This document shows, piece by piece, positions 1-7,352 of a DNA stretch of 64,000 bases. A program made the translations under genes and the position numbers. The stretch covers positions 5,462,001 to 5,526,000 of the forward strand of contig NZ_CP135275.1 in assembly GCF_032302195.1 (NCBI RefSeq). Reading direction: 5' to 3'. This stretch comes from Paenibacillus sp. MMS20-IR301. GTDB taxonomy: Bacteria; Bacillota; Bacilli; Paenibacillales; Paenibacillaceae. Within the stretch, counting starts at the first letter, position 1. Each line of letters opens with the position of its first letter. The notes under the pieces were generated by a model. That model was not told the origin of the DNA, searched no databases, and saw only the letters and a list, made by a program, of their open reading frames with translations.

Positions 1-1
1 C

Positions 2-367
2 CTCGGCAGTATTCCGCACGAGGATATTCACAGCCTGTACCAGAGTGCCGACTGCTTCATTTGTCCCTCCCAGCGGCATGAATCCTTCGGCCTCGTGAAC
101 GTCGAGGCCATGGCGACCGGACTGCCCGTCATCGCCTCCAGCAACGGCGGCATCCGGGAGATTATCACCTCCGGCCAGAACGGCTACCTGGTGAAGCAGT
201 ACCGCAGCCCGGTTCCGTTCGCGAGACGTATGCTGCAGATCGGCCGCAGCCCCTCACTTGCAGCCAGGATCGGCCTGCAGGGCCGGACTGATGCGCTGCA
301 GATGTTCGAATGGCAGCATACGGCAGAGCTGCTGGAGAACCTTTATCTGAAGCTGGCACCGCAATGA
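2..367 (+). CDS. Glycosyltransferase family 4 (GT-B), C-terminal fragment
   Basis: The gene is cut by the left window edge; the frame is open from base 2, giving the last 121 residues. What remains is the nucleotide-sugar-binding half of a GT-B glycosyltransferase: the ESFGLVNVEAMATGLPVIAS block with the EX7E-type acidic pair, then the SNGGIREI loop and a final helix. Such enzymes move a sugar from a nucleotide donor to a growing polysaccharide, lipid or teichoic acid in the cytoplasm. The missing N-terminal half would bind the acceptor, so the substrate cannot be read from here. The GT4 family call is firm; the pathway is unknown. Confidence 0.85.
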   Translation, partial: LGSIPHEDIHSLYQSADCFICPSQRHESFGLVNVEAMATGLPVIASSNGGIREIITSGQNGYLVKQYRSPVPFARRMLQIGRSPSLAARIGLQGRTDALQMFEWQHTAELLENLYLKLAPQ

Positions 368-413
368 ACGGAGGAGACCCGGAGCCGCTGCCGCTCCTCC
401 GGCCCTCAGCTGC

Positions 414-471
414 CCTGCAACGATTAAGTAGTTGCGACGCAGCTTTCCTGCAACGAATAAGTAGTTGCGAC
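414..471. repeat. Two 25-bp direct repeats with internal GCAAC/GTTGC dyads
   Basis: Two near-identical 25-bp units start at 414 and 447 (33 bp apart, about three helical turns) and differ at one base. Each has a GCAAC arm and a GTTGC arm, nine bases apart, around the core AAGTA. They lie between the glycosyltransferase stop and the PII-like gene. A further, looser inverted pair (GTTGCCA near 545, TGGCAAC near 589) sits closer to the PII start. Helical phasing suggests a regulator binding site, but this is inference and no known operator consensus is matched. Confidence 0.45.
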
Positions 472-635
472 AAAGTGTAGTATGAATTTTGTGACTCATC
501 TCGCAGGAACCCGCTGCAGCGAATAATATACTTAAATTGTAAGCGTTGCCATCAAATAATCGCACAGCACTTTACATCACCAGGACATTGGCAACCCCTA
601 CAACACATTATCCGCTGTAGAAAGGGTGCATCATT

Positions 636-962
636 ATGTTAATGATCAAAGCCATCGTAAGACCTGAGAAAGCAGACGAAGTCATGTCCGAGCTGCTGCT
701 TGCCGGCTTCCCCTCCATCAGCAAGATGGATCTGCTCGGCCGCGGCAAACAAAAAGGGATTCAGGTCGGAACCAATCATTATAATCAAATCTCCAAGAAG
801 CTGCTGATGATAGTAGTCCAGGACGACGAGAAGGAGGATGTCATCAGCATTATTATGCGCACGGCCAGAACAGGCGAACATGGCTCATTCGGTGACGGTA
901 AAATTTTCATCCTGCCTGTACAAGAGGCCTACACAATCAGCAACGGCAAAAACCAGCTGTAG
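636..962 (+). CDS. PII-family signalling protein (GlnB/NifI1-like)
   Basis: A 108-residue protein, the usual PII length. It starts MLMIKAIVRPEKADEVMSEL, has the T-loop stretch after GRGKQKGIQVGTNHYN, and ends with TGEHGSFGDGKIFILPVQEA, the PII C-terminal signature region. PII trimers bind ATP/ADP and 2-oxoglutarate and tune nitrogen-metabolism enzymes, transporters or regulators by direct contact. The RPEKADEV start and GRGKQKGIQVG T-loop resemble the NifI1 branch more than GlnB/GlnK, yet there are no nif genes and no amtB beside it. The ATG at 636 has AAAGGG about nine bases upstream. Monocistronic, followed by a hairpin shared with the convergent DUF445 gene. Family firm; partner unknown. 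Confidence 0.85.
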   Translation: MLMIKAIVRPEKADEVMSELLLAGFPSISKMDLLGRGKQKGIQVGTNHYNQISKKLLMIVVQDDEKEDVISIIMRTARTGEHGSFGDGKIFILPVQEAYTISNGKNQL

Positions 963-1000
963 GCAGCCCTTCCTTCTGCCTGTCCATATCCAAGAAAGAA

Positions 1001-1057
1001 GCAGCAAGGCATTCCCCAGCCGCCGGTCTTCACGGGCCCCTGGGTTCGCCTTGCTGC
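1001..1057. terminator. Bidirectional hairpin between convergent genes
   Basis: GCAGCAAGGC at 1001-1010 pairs perfectly with GCCTTGCTGC at 1048-1057, and an inner CCCCAG/CTGGG pair extends the stem. A T-rich stretch follows on the plus side. It lies between the PII-like gene and the convergent DUF445 gene, so it probably ends transcription from both. Confidence 0.6.
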
Positions 1058-1098
1058 TATATTTGTTCTCCCTGTTCTCAGGCGGGAGACTATGAATA

Positions 1099-2340
1099 TC
1101 AGATCATCTGAATAAGTGTAAGCGCCAGCCCCACAACGAAGCCGCAGACCGCACCATTAACCCTGATCCACTGCAGGTCCTTGCCTACCTTCTCCTCCAG
1201 CATACTTACGAGTGCGGCATCATCCATCTGATCCAGATTCTCCTTGACCAGCCGGCCTATCCGGTAATGGTTCGCCTCTACGAAGCTGATCAGTGTAGTA
1301 CGGATCCGGTCTTCCCAGCTGTGGATCCACTCCTGCTCTTGGCTGATCCGCCGGACCAGCCCGCTGTATATCCGGAACAGCCTGCGGCCGCCTCTGGCCT
1401 TATCCTCCTCCAGCATCAGCACCGCCTTGCCGCGCAGACTCTCCAGCTGCTGCTGCAAAAATTCTGCTGCGGCCTCCCCTTGAAGCTCATTCAGCGCCCA
1501 ATTCTTGAGGCTGGCCATCTTCTCTTCATCCTTAACCAGCTGGAATAGTGCCACACGGATCTCCCGGATGATCTGCTCACGGTAAGGGCTGTCTTCTTCA
1601 CGGAAATCACGGATTCCGGACTGCACCATGCCCTGCAGCATTTCACCCAGCATATCGGCATCAACGAAGCCGACAAACGCCTGAAAGGCCATCCCCTTCA
1701 GCCCGCCAAGCTTCACCTCAGCCAGCTTCTCACTGGCGATCTTCCCCAGCATGGCCCGGGTTTCCGGGCGGCCGCTCCAGTTAGAGATCCCCTCCAGCGC
1801 ATAGTCGAGCGCTGCGATATCCTTGCCGTCATTCATCAGGCTGGTCGCAATCCGGTCAGCAGCACCTCCAAGATCCGCTTCACGCAGATAGCCGGCGGCA
1901 GCAGATTGAAGATAAGGCACAGCCTGCTCTACGGGCAGCCGCAGCACCAGCTCCTTGAGCTGCTCCAGCATTTCCGTTCTTGCTTTTCTTCTGGAAAAGA
2001 AGCGGGTCAGCATTACAGCCCCCATAGAAACAATGTTGAATGAGCGCAGTTTATTCTCAATGCTCTTCTTGTTCAGCAGCTCATTCTCCATCGCGGAGAT
2101 CAAAGACTGAATAAGCTTATCCCGGTTCTTCAGCAGCAGCGAAGTATGCGGAATCCTCAGGCCCAAAGGATGACGGAACAGTGCGGTCACCGCAAACCAG
2201 TCTGCAATCCCCCCGACCAGGCCGGCCTCGAAGCCCCCGCGGAGCAGAATAACCGCCAGATTCTCCGGCAGAAACAGGGTGAACAGGAAGCCGCAAGCCA
2301 TGACGGCAAGTGATATTGTAGCTAAATTTCTCGATTTCAT
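1099..2340 (-). CDS. DUF445 family membrane protein
   Basis: A 413-residue protein with the DUF445 hallmark after the first membrane segment: GGFEAGLVGGIADWFAVTALFRHPLGLRIPHT. A hydrophobic helix at about residues 7-29 and another at the extreme C terminus (about 392-411) bracket a long, mostly helical charged middle, so the bulk is probably cytoplasmic and anchored at both ends. The family is widespread, partly related to Bacillus YheB, and has no established biochemical role. It is transcribed alone, away from the HAD gene and towards the PII-like gene. The ATG at 2340 follows a gene-free leader of about 240 bases. Confidence 0.8.
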   Translation of the reverse strand: MKSRNLATISLAVMACGFLFTLFLPENLAVILLRGGFEAGLVGGIADWFAVTALFRHPLGLRIPHTSLLLKNRDKLIQSLISAMENELLNKKSIENKLRSFNIVSMGAVMLTRFFSRRKARTEMLEQLKELVLRLPVEQAVPYLQSAAAGYLREADLGGAADRIATSLMNDGKDIAALDYALEGISNWSGRPETRAMLGKIASEKLAEVKLGGLKGMAFQAFVGFVDADMLGEMLQGMVQSGIRDFREEDSPYREQIIREIRVALFQLVKDEEKMASLKNWALNELQGEAAAEFLQQQLESLRGKAVLMLEEDKARGGRRLFRIYSGLVRRISQEQEWIHSWEDRIRTTLISFVEANHYRIGRLVKENLDQMDDAALVSMLEEKVGKDLQWIRVNGAVCGFVVGLALTLIQMI

Positions 2341-2579
2341 AATTTTTTTGTCCCCCTAACATATCGAACCGTAAGCCATTTTTCTACATTTCATTGTACC
2401 ACGGGAGCACTTCTTTCTGAAAATCTTCAGGCGGAATGCACCGGTTTCCAGAGCTCATAACTGAAAATGGATGAAAATATCATTTTTAAATTTCACAAAA
2501 ACAATGATAAGATACTATCAAAGTGTAACAGAACTTATTGGGGATCATTACATGACATACAGAACAGGAGAATACTAAC

Positions 2580-3443
2580 ATGCTGATTGCACTCGACATG
2601 GACGGAACTACTTTGAACGAAGAGGGCCAGATCAGTCCGGAGAATAAAGAAGCTATCCTGCACGCGCAGAGCCTGGGCCATATTGTTATCATCGCTACCG
2701 GCCGCTCTTACATGGATGCTGAGCGGCAGCTGCGGCTGGCTGGCCTGAACTGCCCGGTTGTCAGTCTGAACGGTGCACTGGTAACCTTGCCTGATCAGAC
2801 ACTGGCGGCGAGCATACCCATGAACAAAGAAGATATTATTCCGGCGCTGCTCTGGATGAATGAGGTTCCCGGATTATATTATGAGGTGTATACGAAAGAT
2901 AATGTATATGTTGAGCTTAACAAGCGGGTCGAGATGGAAAAGCTGGCAACGCTGAATGAGGATGAGGTGGAGGAAGAATTCCGCTGGCTGCTGAAGGCAA
3001 TGGTTGAAATGCAGTTCCAGCAGGCTGCCGTATCCTATGTGGAGAATATGGAGGAAATCTGGAGTAAAGAGGATAACCTGATTTATAAAACGCTGGTCTT
3101 CTCACTGAACCGTGAGCTGCTGAAAGAAGCCTCCCTGCGATTCTCCGCCATCCCCGGCCTGATTATTACCGCCTCTCATAGCAGCAATATCGAAATCAAC
3201 CATAAAAATGCCAACAAAGGCACCGGCGTTGCCATGGTTGCCAAGCATTACGGCATCCCCGCTGCACAAATTGCCGTGATGGGCGACAGCTACAATGACC
3301 TGCCGATGTTCGAAATGGCCGGCTACCGGATTGCTATGGAGAATGCGGCTCCGATTCTGAAGGAAACTGCCGACTTTATTACGCTAAACCATAAGGAGCA
3401 TGGTGTCGCTGCAGGAATCCGGCATCTGCTGGATAAACAGTAA
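2580..3443 (+). CDS. Cof-type HAD-IIB family phosphatase
   Basis: A 287-residue HAD hydrolase. Motif I is ALDMDGTTLN (catalytic Asp pair) at residues 4-13, motif II is the IIATGRS stretch near residue 40, a C2-type cap follows, and motif IV is MGDSYNDLPMFEMAG near residue 238. The KGTGVAMVAKHYGI segment before motif IV is typical of the Cof/YidA subgroup, which dephosphorylates sugar phosphates, flavin or pyridoxal phosphates. Substrate is not predictable from sequence. The ATG at 2580 follows AGGAG with good spacing. It stands alone, with a strong terminator 28 bases after the stop. Confidence 0.9.
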   Translation: MLIALDMDGTTLNEEGQISPENKEAILHAQSLGHIVIIATGRSYMDAERQLRLAGLNCPVVSLNGALVTLPDQTLAASIPMNKEDIIPALLWMNEVPGLYYEVYTKDNVYVELNKRVEMEKLATLNEDEVEEEFRWLLKAMVEMQFQQAAVSYVENMEEIWSKEDNLIYKTLVFSLNRELLKEASLRFSAIPGLIITASHSSNIEINHKNANKGTGVAMVAKHYGIPAAQIAVMGDSYNDLPMFEMAGYRIAMENAAPILKETADFITLNHKEHGVAAGIRHLLDKQ

Positions 3444-3470
3444 CTCTTATATACAATCTTCTATTAAATA

Positions 3471-3500
3471 AAGAACAGCCCTCACAGGAAGGCTGTTCTT
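3471..3500 (+). terminator. Intrinsic terminator after the HAD gene
   Basis: A perfect 10-bp stem (AAGAACAGCC with GGCTGTTCTT) and a 10-base loop, starting 28 bases after the stop codon of the HAD phosphatase gene. The stem itself ends in TTCTT, giving a modest T tail. Confidence 0.8.
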
Positions 3501-3501
3501 A

Positions 3502-3627
3502 TCAGCGGCGGCTGGTTTCGGAGCGCCCGAGACAACACAAGAGTATACCTCCAAGGTTTATGGCGAGCATTATGATAACTATCAGGCTCTCGGTTGTGGT
3601 CAATGTCTGCAATACAGGAATAAACAA
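3502..3627 (-). CDS. Possible small holin-like membrane peptide
   Basis: A short ORF coding for 41 residues from a TTG start at 3627 (43 from the ATG at 3633). GGAGGG lies six bases before the TTG but directly abuts the ATG, so the TTG is the better start. The peptide has a polar start, TTTES, a single hydrophobic helix (about LIVIIMLAINLGGILLCCL) and a basic Arg-rich tail. This layout resembles the short putative holin-like toxins common in Bacillales, which act at the membrane and are often paired with antisense RNA. No antisense RNA could be shown. It may also be chance; low-moderate confidence. Confidence 0.35.
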   Translation of the reverse strand: MFIPVLQTLTTTESLIVIIMLAINLGGILLCCLGRSETSRR

Positions 3628-3711
3628 CGACATCCCTCCATTATGTAGCCTCGTATTTCATATATTTATCCTTTGCCCAATATATTAATCTCAGCTGTCA
3701 AAAATTGGACC

Positions 3712-4476
3712 TTAGAATGAATGGCGTGATTTATGCTGCTCCCTGAACTGCTTCGGGGTGACCTCCTCATACTTTTTGAACACACGGATGAAATAGCTCG
3801 TAGTCTGAAGTCCGATCCGCTCGGAAATGCTGTCCAGCCCGAGGTCCGATTCCAGCAGCAGCTCCTTCGCCTTCCTGATCCGCAGCTGCGTTACAAATTC
3901 GATAAAGTTGCAGCCTGTCTCTTCCTTGAACAATACGCTTAAGTAGCTGGCATTGAGATGCACATGCCGGGCCGCGTCCTTGATGACCAGCGTTTCCCCG
4001 ATATGATCATGGATATATTGGATGACCAGATTAATGTAGGAATTATTCGATTTCTTCGGAGGCGCCAGCTCCCTGCCGGTTCCGGTCCTGTTCTTGTCCG
4101 CAGCCGGTTTAAGTGCCCGTTCCACAGACTGAATAAGCAGATCCTGCTGCACAGGCTTGAGCAGATAATCAACTGCCCCCAGCTTCAGCCCCTGCTGGGC
4201 ATACTCAAACTCGGCGAAGCCGGTAAGCAGAATGGTCGGCACCTCAATCTGTTCCTTGCGCAGCGTCTCCAGCACTTCAATCCCGCTGAGCAGCGGCATA
4301 CGGATATCCGTAATCAGCAGATCATAGCTCCGTTCCCGCAACAACTGCAGGGACTGCATCCCGTTCTCGGCAACGTCCACCCGGAGCAGCTCCTCGCCCC
4401 ATTGCCGCAGCGTGAAAGAGACACCCATTCTTGCATTATACTCATCATCAGCTACCAAAATTGACGTCCCCATCAA
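3712..4476 (-). CDS. YesN-like response regulator with AraC-type DNA-binding domain
   Basis: A 254-residue regulator. The receiver domain (about 1-125) has the acidic DDE at 10-12, the phosphoacceptor Asp in LLITDIRMP, the switch Thr in ILLTGFAEFEYAQ and the Lys in YLLKPV. A linker leads to a C-terminal AraC helix-turn-helix (about 150-250; NASYLSVLFKEETGCNFIEF, then SYFIRVFKKYEEVTPKQFR). It overlaps the 3' end of the upstream kinase gene by about 29 bases and is its cognate partner. YesM/YesN pairs in Paenibacillus usually activate a neighbouring carbohydrate ABC operon, here the xylo-oligosaccharide locus upstream. No terminator is obvious downstream. Confidence 0.9.
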   Translation of the reverse strand: MMGTSILVADDEYNARMGVSFTLRQWGEELLRVDVAENGMQSLQLLRERSYDLLITDIRMPLLSGIEVLETLRKEQIEVPTILLTGFAEFEYAQQGLKLGAVDYLLKPVQQDLLIQSVERALKPAADKNRTGTGRELAPPKKSNNSYINLVIQYIHDHIGETLVIKDAARHVHLNASYLSVLFKEETGCNFIEFVTQLRIRKAKELLLESDLGLDSISERIGLQTTSYFIRVFKKYEEVTPKQFREQHKSRHSF

Positions 4477-6226
4477 CCTCCAGCCCCCTTCCCGTGCTCC
4501 GGGGAATACTCAATACCACCGAGGTCCCTTCACCCGGAACGCTATCGACAGAAATTCCGTACTGCTCCCCATAATGTAATTGAATCAGCTTGCATACATT
4601 AAACATTCCTATGCCGTTCACGTTCCCGTCCCCGTCAGCCATGAACTCAATATTCATCCGGTTAGAGAGACGTTCCCGGATCATCTTCAGCCTGTCTGCA
4701 CTTATGCCTACGCCGTTATCCTGCACGTTGAAGGTGATAGCCTCTGCTGATTCATGCACCAGCAGCCTGATTTTGCCGCTGTGCTCCATAGGCTCGATTC
4801 CGTGAATCATCGCATTCTCAACAAGCGGCTGGATGGTCAGCTTAGGAATACGCACATTCGCCAGGGCAGGATCAGCCTGAATCTCAACTTCAACCCGCTC
4901 ATGCCAGCGCATCTTCATAATGTCGGCATAACGCCTGACCTGCTCCAGCTCCTCCCTGACCGATACGAACCCGTCTGCTCCGGCGGTCTTAATACTGTAG
5001 CGGAACAGATCAGCAAGCCGTATGACAGTTCCGGCCAGCTCCTGTTCCCCTTTGACAATATGGGCCCAATACAGGGAATCCAGGGTGTTGAACAGGAAAT
5101 GGGGATGAATCTGGGAATGGAGCGCCTTGATCTCACTTTTGCTCTTCATCAGCTCTTTCTCATACACCGACTTGATCAAATGGTTGATCTCACGCACCAT
5201 CTGGTTGTACTTCAGATTGAGCTGATTGACCTCACGGTTAAAGTACAGCTCCGGATTCTCCCTGGGACTGCCGATTTTCCCCTTCTGGATTACACGGGTA
5301 AGCCTTTTGATCGGAGAGGTAATCAGCAGGGAGAGATAATAGGATAAGACCGCAAACATGATGCTGCTAAGAATGACCGACCAGAGCAGCACATCCTTGA
5401 AGAAATAGATATCCTTTGTAAGCGTTCTCTTGGGAACGCTGATCTGGAGCTGCCAGTTGGCGGAGCCGATTGTTTTCTCAATAGTCACATAATCGTCCTG
5501 ACGGAGCCTGGAGTTCCCGGCAGTGTACAGGAATCCCGCATCCTTATCGGCCGAAATCAGGTTATGCTCCGCATCCAGCAGGCTCATGACGCTGCCTTCC
5601 GCCTTGGCCACATCCTTACTGATGAAATTAATCAGGGAAGGCTTGATCCGGATAACGAGATACCCGCCTGATGCATATTCCAGCTTCTCCAGACGGACCT
5701 GGCGGACGGCCAGCAGGTAACCGGGATCTTCCGGATCACGCCCGATCCAGACAATCGCCCCGGCCTGGTGGATATCGTCAGCGGCCTGGACATAAGCAGC
5801 CCCGACCCTGTCCTCAATCTTCTTGTCTACAATAGGATAGATACTGCCATGCGCCGAGAACAGCTCTATTTCACCGATATGATCAGAATAGGCCGTCTTG
5901 TCGATCAGGATTTTCCGCAGCTTCATAATCTCAGCATAAACGGTCCTGTCCCCCTGCCGTTCATTAGTAAGCACATCCTGAAGCCGTTCATCCATCGCCA
6001 GCTGGAGCGTTACTACATTAATTTCGTTGAGCAGGGATTCCATGCGGCCGCTGACCTGTACGGCAATCTCATCCATATAGCGGGCGGCATTGTCCTTCTG
6101 AACCTTGGAGAGCAGAAAGTAGAGGCTTCCCATCATTAAGGACAGAACCAGCGCCATCATCACTATAAACCCTACAAATATCTGTCCTTTGGTCTGGTCG
6201 AGGCCAAGCATTCTCAGCAGTCTCAT
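4448..6226 (-). CDS. YesM-like sensor histidine kinase
   Basis: A 592-residue membrane kinase. One membrane helix near the N terminus (IFVGFIVMMALVLSLMM), a large extracytoplasmic Cache-like sensor domain, a second helix (about 270-293), HAMP (ITSPIKRLTRV), the His_kinase domain with phosphoacceptor HSQIHPHFLFNTLDSLYW, and a HATPase with LVENAMIHGIE and DNGVGI. The start at 6226 is preferred over the ATG at 6253 because GGGGGGA precedes it at normal spacing. A terminator-like hairpin lies just upstream, so the kinase and its overlapping regulator are partly uncoupled from the sugar operon. It probably senses a sugar or binding-protein signal outside the cell. Confidence 0.9.
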   Translation of the reverse strand: MRLLRMLGLDQTKGQIFVGFIVMMALVLSLMMGSLYFLLSKVQKDNAARYMDEIAVQVSGRMESLLNEINVVTLQLAMDERLQDVLTNERQGDRTVYAEIMKLRKILIDKTAYSDHIGEIELFSAHGSIYPIVDKKIEDRVGAAYVQAADDIHQAGAIVWIGRDPEDPGYLLAVRQVRLEKLEYASGGYLVIRIKPSLINFISKDVAKAEGSVMSLLDAEHNLISADKDAGFLYTAGNSRLRQDDYVTIEKTIGSANWQLQISVPKRTLTKDIYFFKDVLLWSVILSSIMFAVLSYYLSLLITSPIKRLTRVIQKGKIGSPRENPELYFNREVNQLNLKYNQMVREINHLIKSVYEKELMKSKSEIKALHSQIHPHFLFNTLDSLYWAHIVKGEQELAGTVIRLADLFRYSIKTAGADGFVSVREELEQVRRYADIMKMRWHERVEVEIQADPALANVRIPKLTIQPLVENAMIHGIEPMEHSGKIRLLVHESAEAITFNVQDNGVGISADRLKMIRERLSNRMNIEFMADGDGNVNGIGMFNVCKLIQLHYGEQYGISVDSVPGEGTSVVLSIPRSTGRGLEVDGDVNFGS

Positions 6227-6253
6227 GGTAATCCCCCCGTGATGCAGATACAC

Positions 6254-6284
6254 AAAAACCTATTCCCCTGATACCGGAAATAGG
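6254..6284 (-). terminator. Terminator or attenuator between dehydrogenase and kinase genes
   Basis: On the minus strand CCTATTTCC pairs with GGGGAATAGG around a short loop and is followed by TTTTT. It lies 16 bases after the dehydrogenase stop and 28 bases before the kinase start, so it would reduce read-through from the sugar operon into the YesM/YesN pair. Confidence 0.55.
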
Positions 6285-6299
6285 ATTGTGCATACTGGT

Positions 6300-7352
6300 T
6301 TACATATTTGGATAAATCATGATTTTAATGCTGGTATCCTTCTGCGTCCGGGCCATTTCTACCGCCTCCCGGGTATCTTTTAAATCATACTTGTGGGTAA
6401 TTACTTTTTCAATATCAATCCCGGGGCGGCTCAGGGCCTGAATCGCTGCCGGATACGTATTGGCGTACCGGAACAATCCGTATACATCCAGTTCGGCATC
6501 GATAAGGGTATTGATATCCACCGGCACCTCGGATACCGCCGGCATGCCTACCAGCACAACCCGTCCGCCGCGCTTGACTGTGGATACGGTACTGGCGACT
6601 GCCTTGCCGTTGCCAGAGGTCTCTACAACCACATCGATCCCCTGTCCTCCGGTAAGCTCCTCCAGCCGGGCCTGCACATCCTCCGTGAGCGGATTCAGAA
6701 CTGCAGTAACCCCCATCTCGAGCGCCAGCTGCTGGCGGAACGGCACGATATCCGTGGCATAGATTTCGTTCACACCGTATATCCGGGCAGCCTGCACCGC
6801 CAGCAGGCCGATCGGGCCCAGCCCTGTAATCAGCAGGCGGTCAGCCGGACCGACCTTGCCCCGGATCATGGCATGCATGCCTACAGACAACGGCTCCAGA
6901 AGCGCACCTTCCTCATAGCTCATGCTGTCCGGAAGCTTGAACAGGAAGTCGCTGCGGACGGTTACATATTCAGCCCAGGCCCCGTCCACCGGCGGGGTGG
7001 CCATGAACACCACATCCGGACAAAGATTATATCTGCCAGATTTACAGTGCTCACAGCGTCCGCAGGTCACACCCGGCTCTACCGCTACACGGTCTCCGGC
7101 GGCTACATTCGTTACTGCAGCCCCGACGGATACGACCTGCCCCGCCAGCTCATGCCCCAGGATGATCGGCTTCTCCACTACATAACGGCCGATGCGCCCG
7201 TGTTCATAATAATGAACATCCGAGCCGCAGATCCCGATACAGTAAACCTTGACCAGCGCCTCATCATCCTCCGGTACAGGAATAGGGACCTGCCTGAGTT
7301 CAATATCAAGCGGTTGATTCATTACAGCGGCATTCATCATCTTAGCAGTCAT
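6300..7352 (-). CDS. Zinc-dependent polyol dehydrogenase (sorbitol/xylitol dehydrogenase-like MDR)
   Basis: A 350-residue medium-chain dehydrogenase. The catalytic zinc ligands are seen in YCIGICGSDVHYYEHG and GHELAG, the structural zinc cysteines in VTCGRCEHCKSGRYNLC, and the NAD(P)-binding Rossmann motif in GLGPIGLLAVQ. The HYYEHGRIG loop after the catalytic Cys is typical of sorbitol, xylitol and L-iditol dehydrogenases. These oxidise a polyol to the ketose or run in reverse. Its ATG overlaps the stop of the GH43 gene by one base (TAATG), so it is translationally coupled. Context suggests pentitol or pentose metabolism in xylan use; substrate is inferred. Confidence 0.88.
   Translation of the reverse strand: MTAKMMNAAVMNQPLDIELRQVPIPVPEDDEALVKVYCIGICGSDVHYYEHGRIGRYVVEKPIILGHELAGQVVSVGAAVTNVAAGDRVAVEPGVTCGRCEHCKSGRYNLCPDVVFMATPPVDGAWAEYVTVRSDFLFKLPDSMSYEEGALLEPLSVGMHAMIRGKVGPADRLLITGLGPIGLLAVQAARIYGVNEIYATDIVPFRQQLALEMGVTAVLNPLTEDVQARLEELTGGQGIDVVVETSGNGKAVASTVSTVKRGGRVVLVGMPAVSEVPVDINTLIDAELDVYGLFRYANTYPAAIQALSRPGIDIEKVITHKYDLKDTREAVEMARTQKDTSIKIMIYPNM

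Noticed and set aside
480..635. GlnR/TnrA box before the PII-like gene
   Set aside because: No TGTNA-N7-TNACA match could be found; only unrelated GTTGC/GCAAC repeats.
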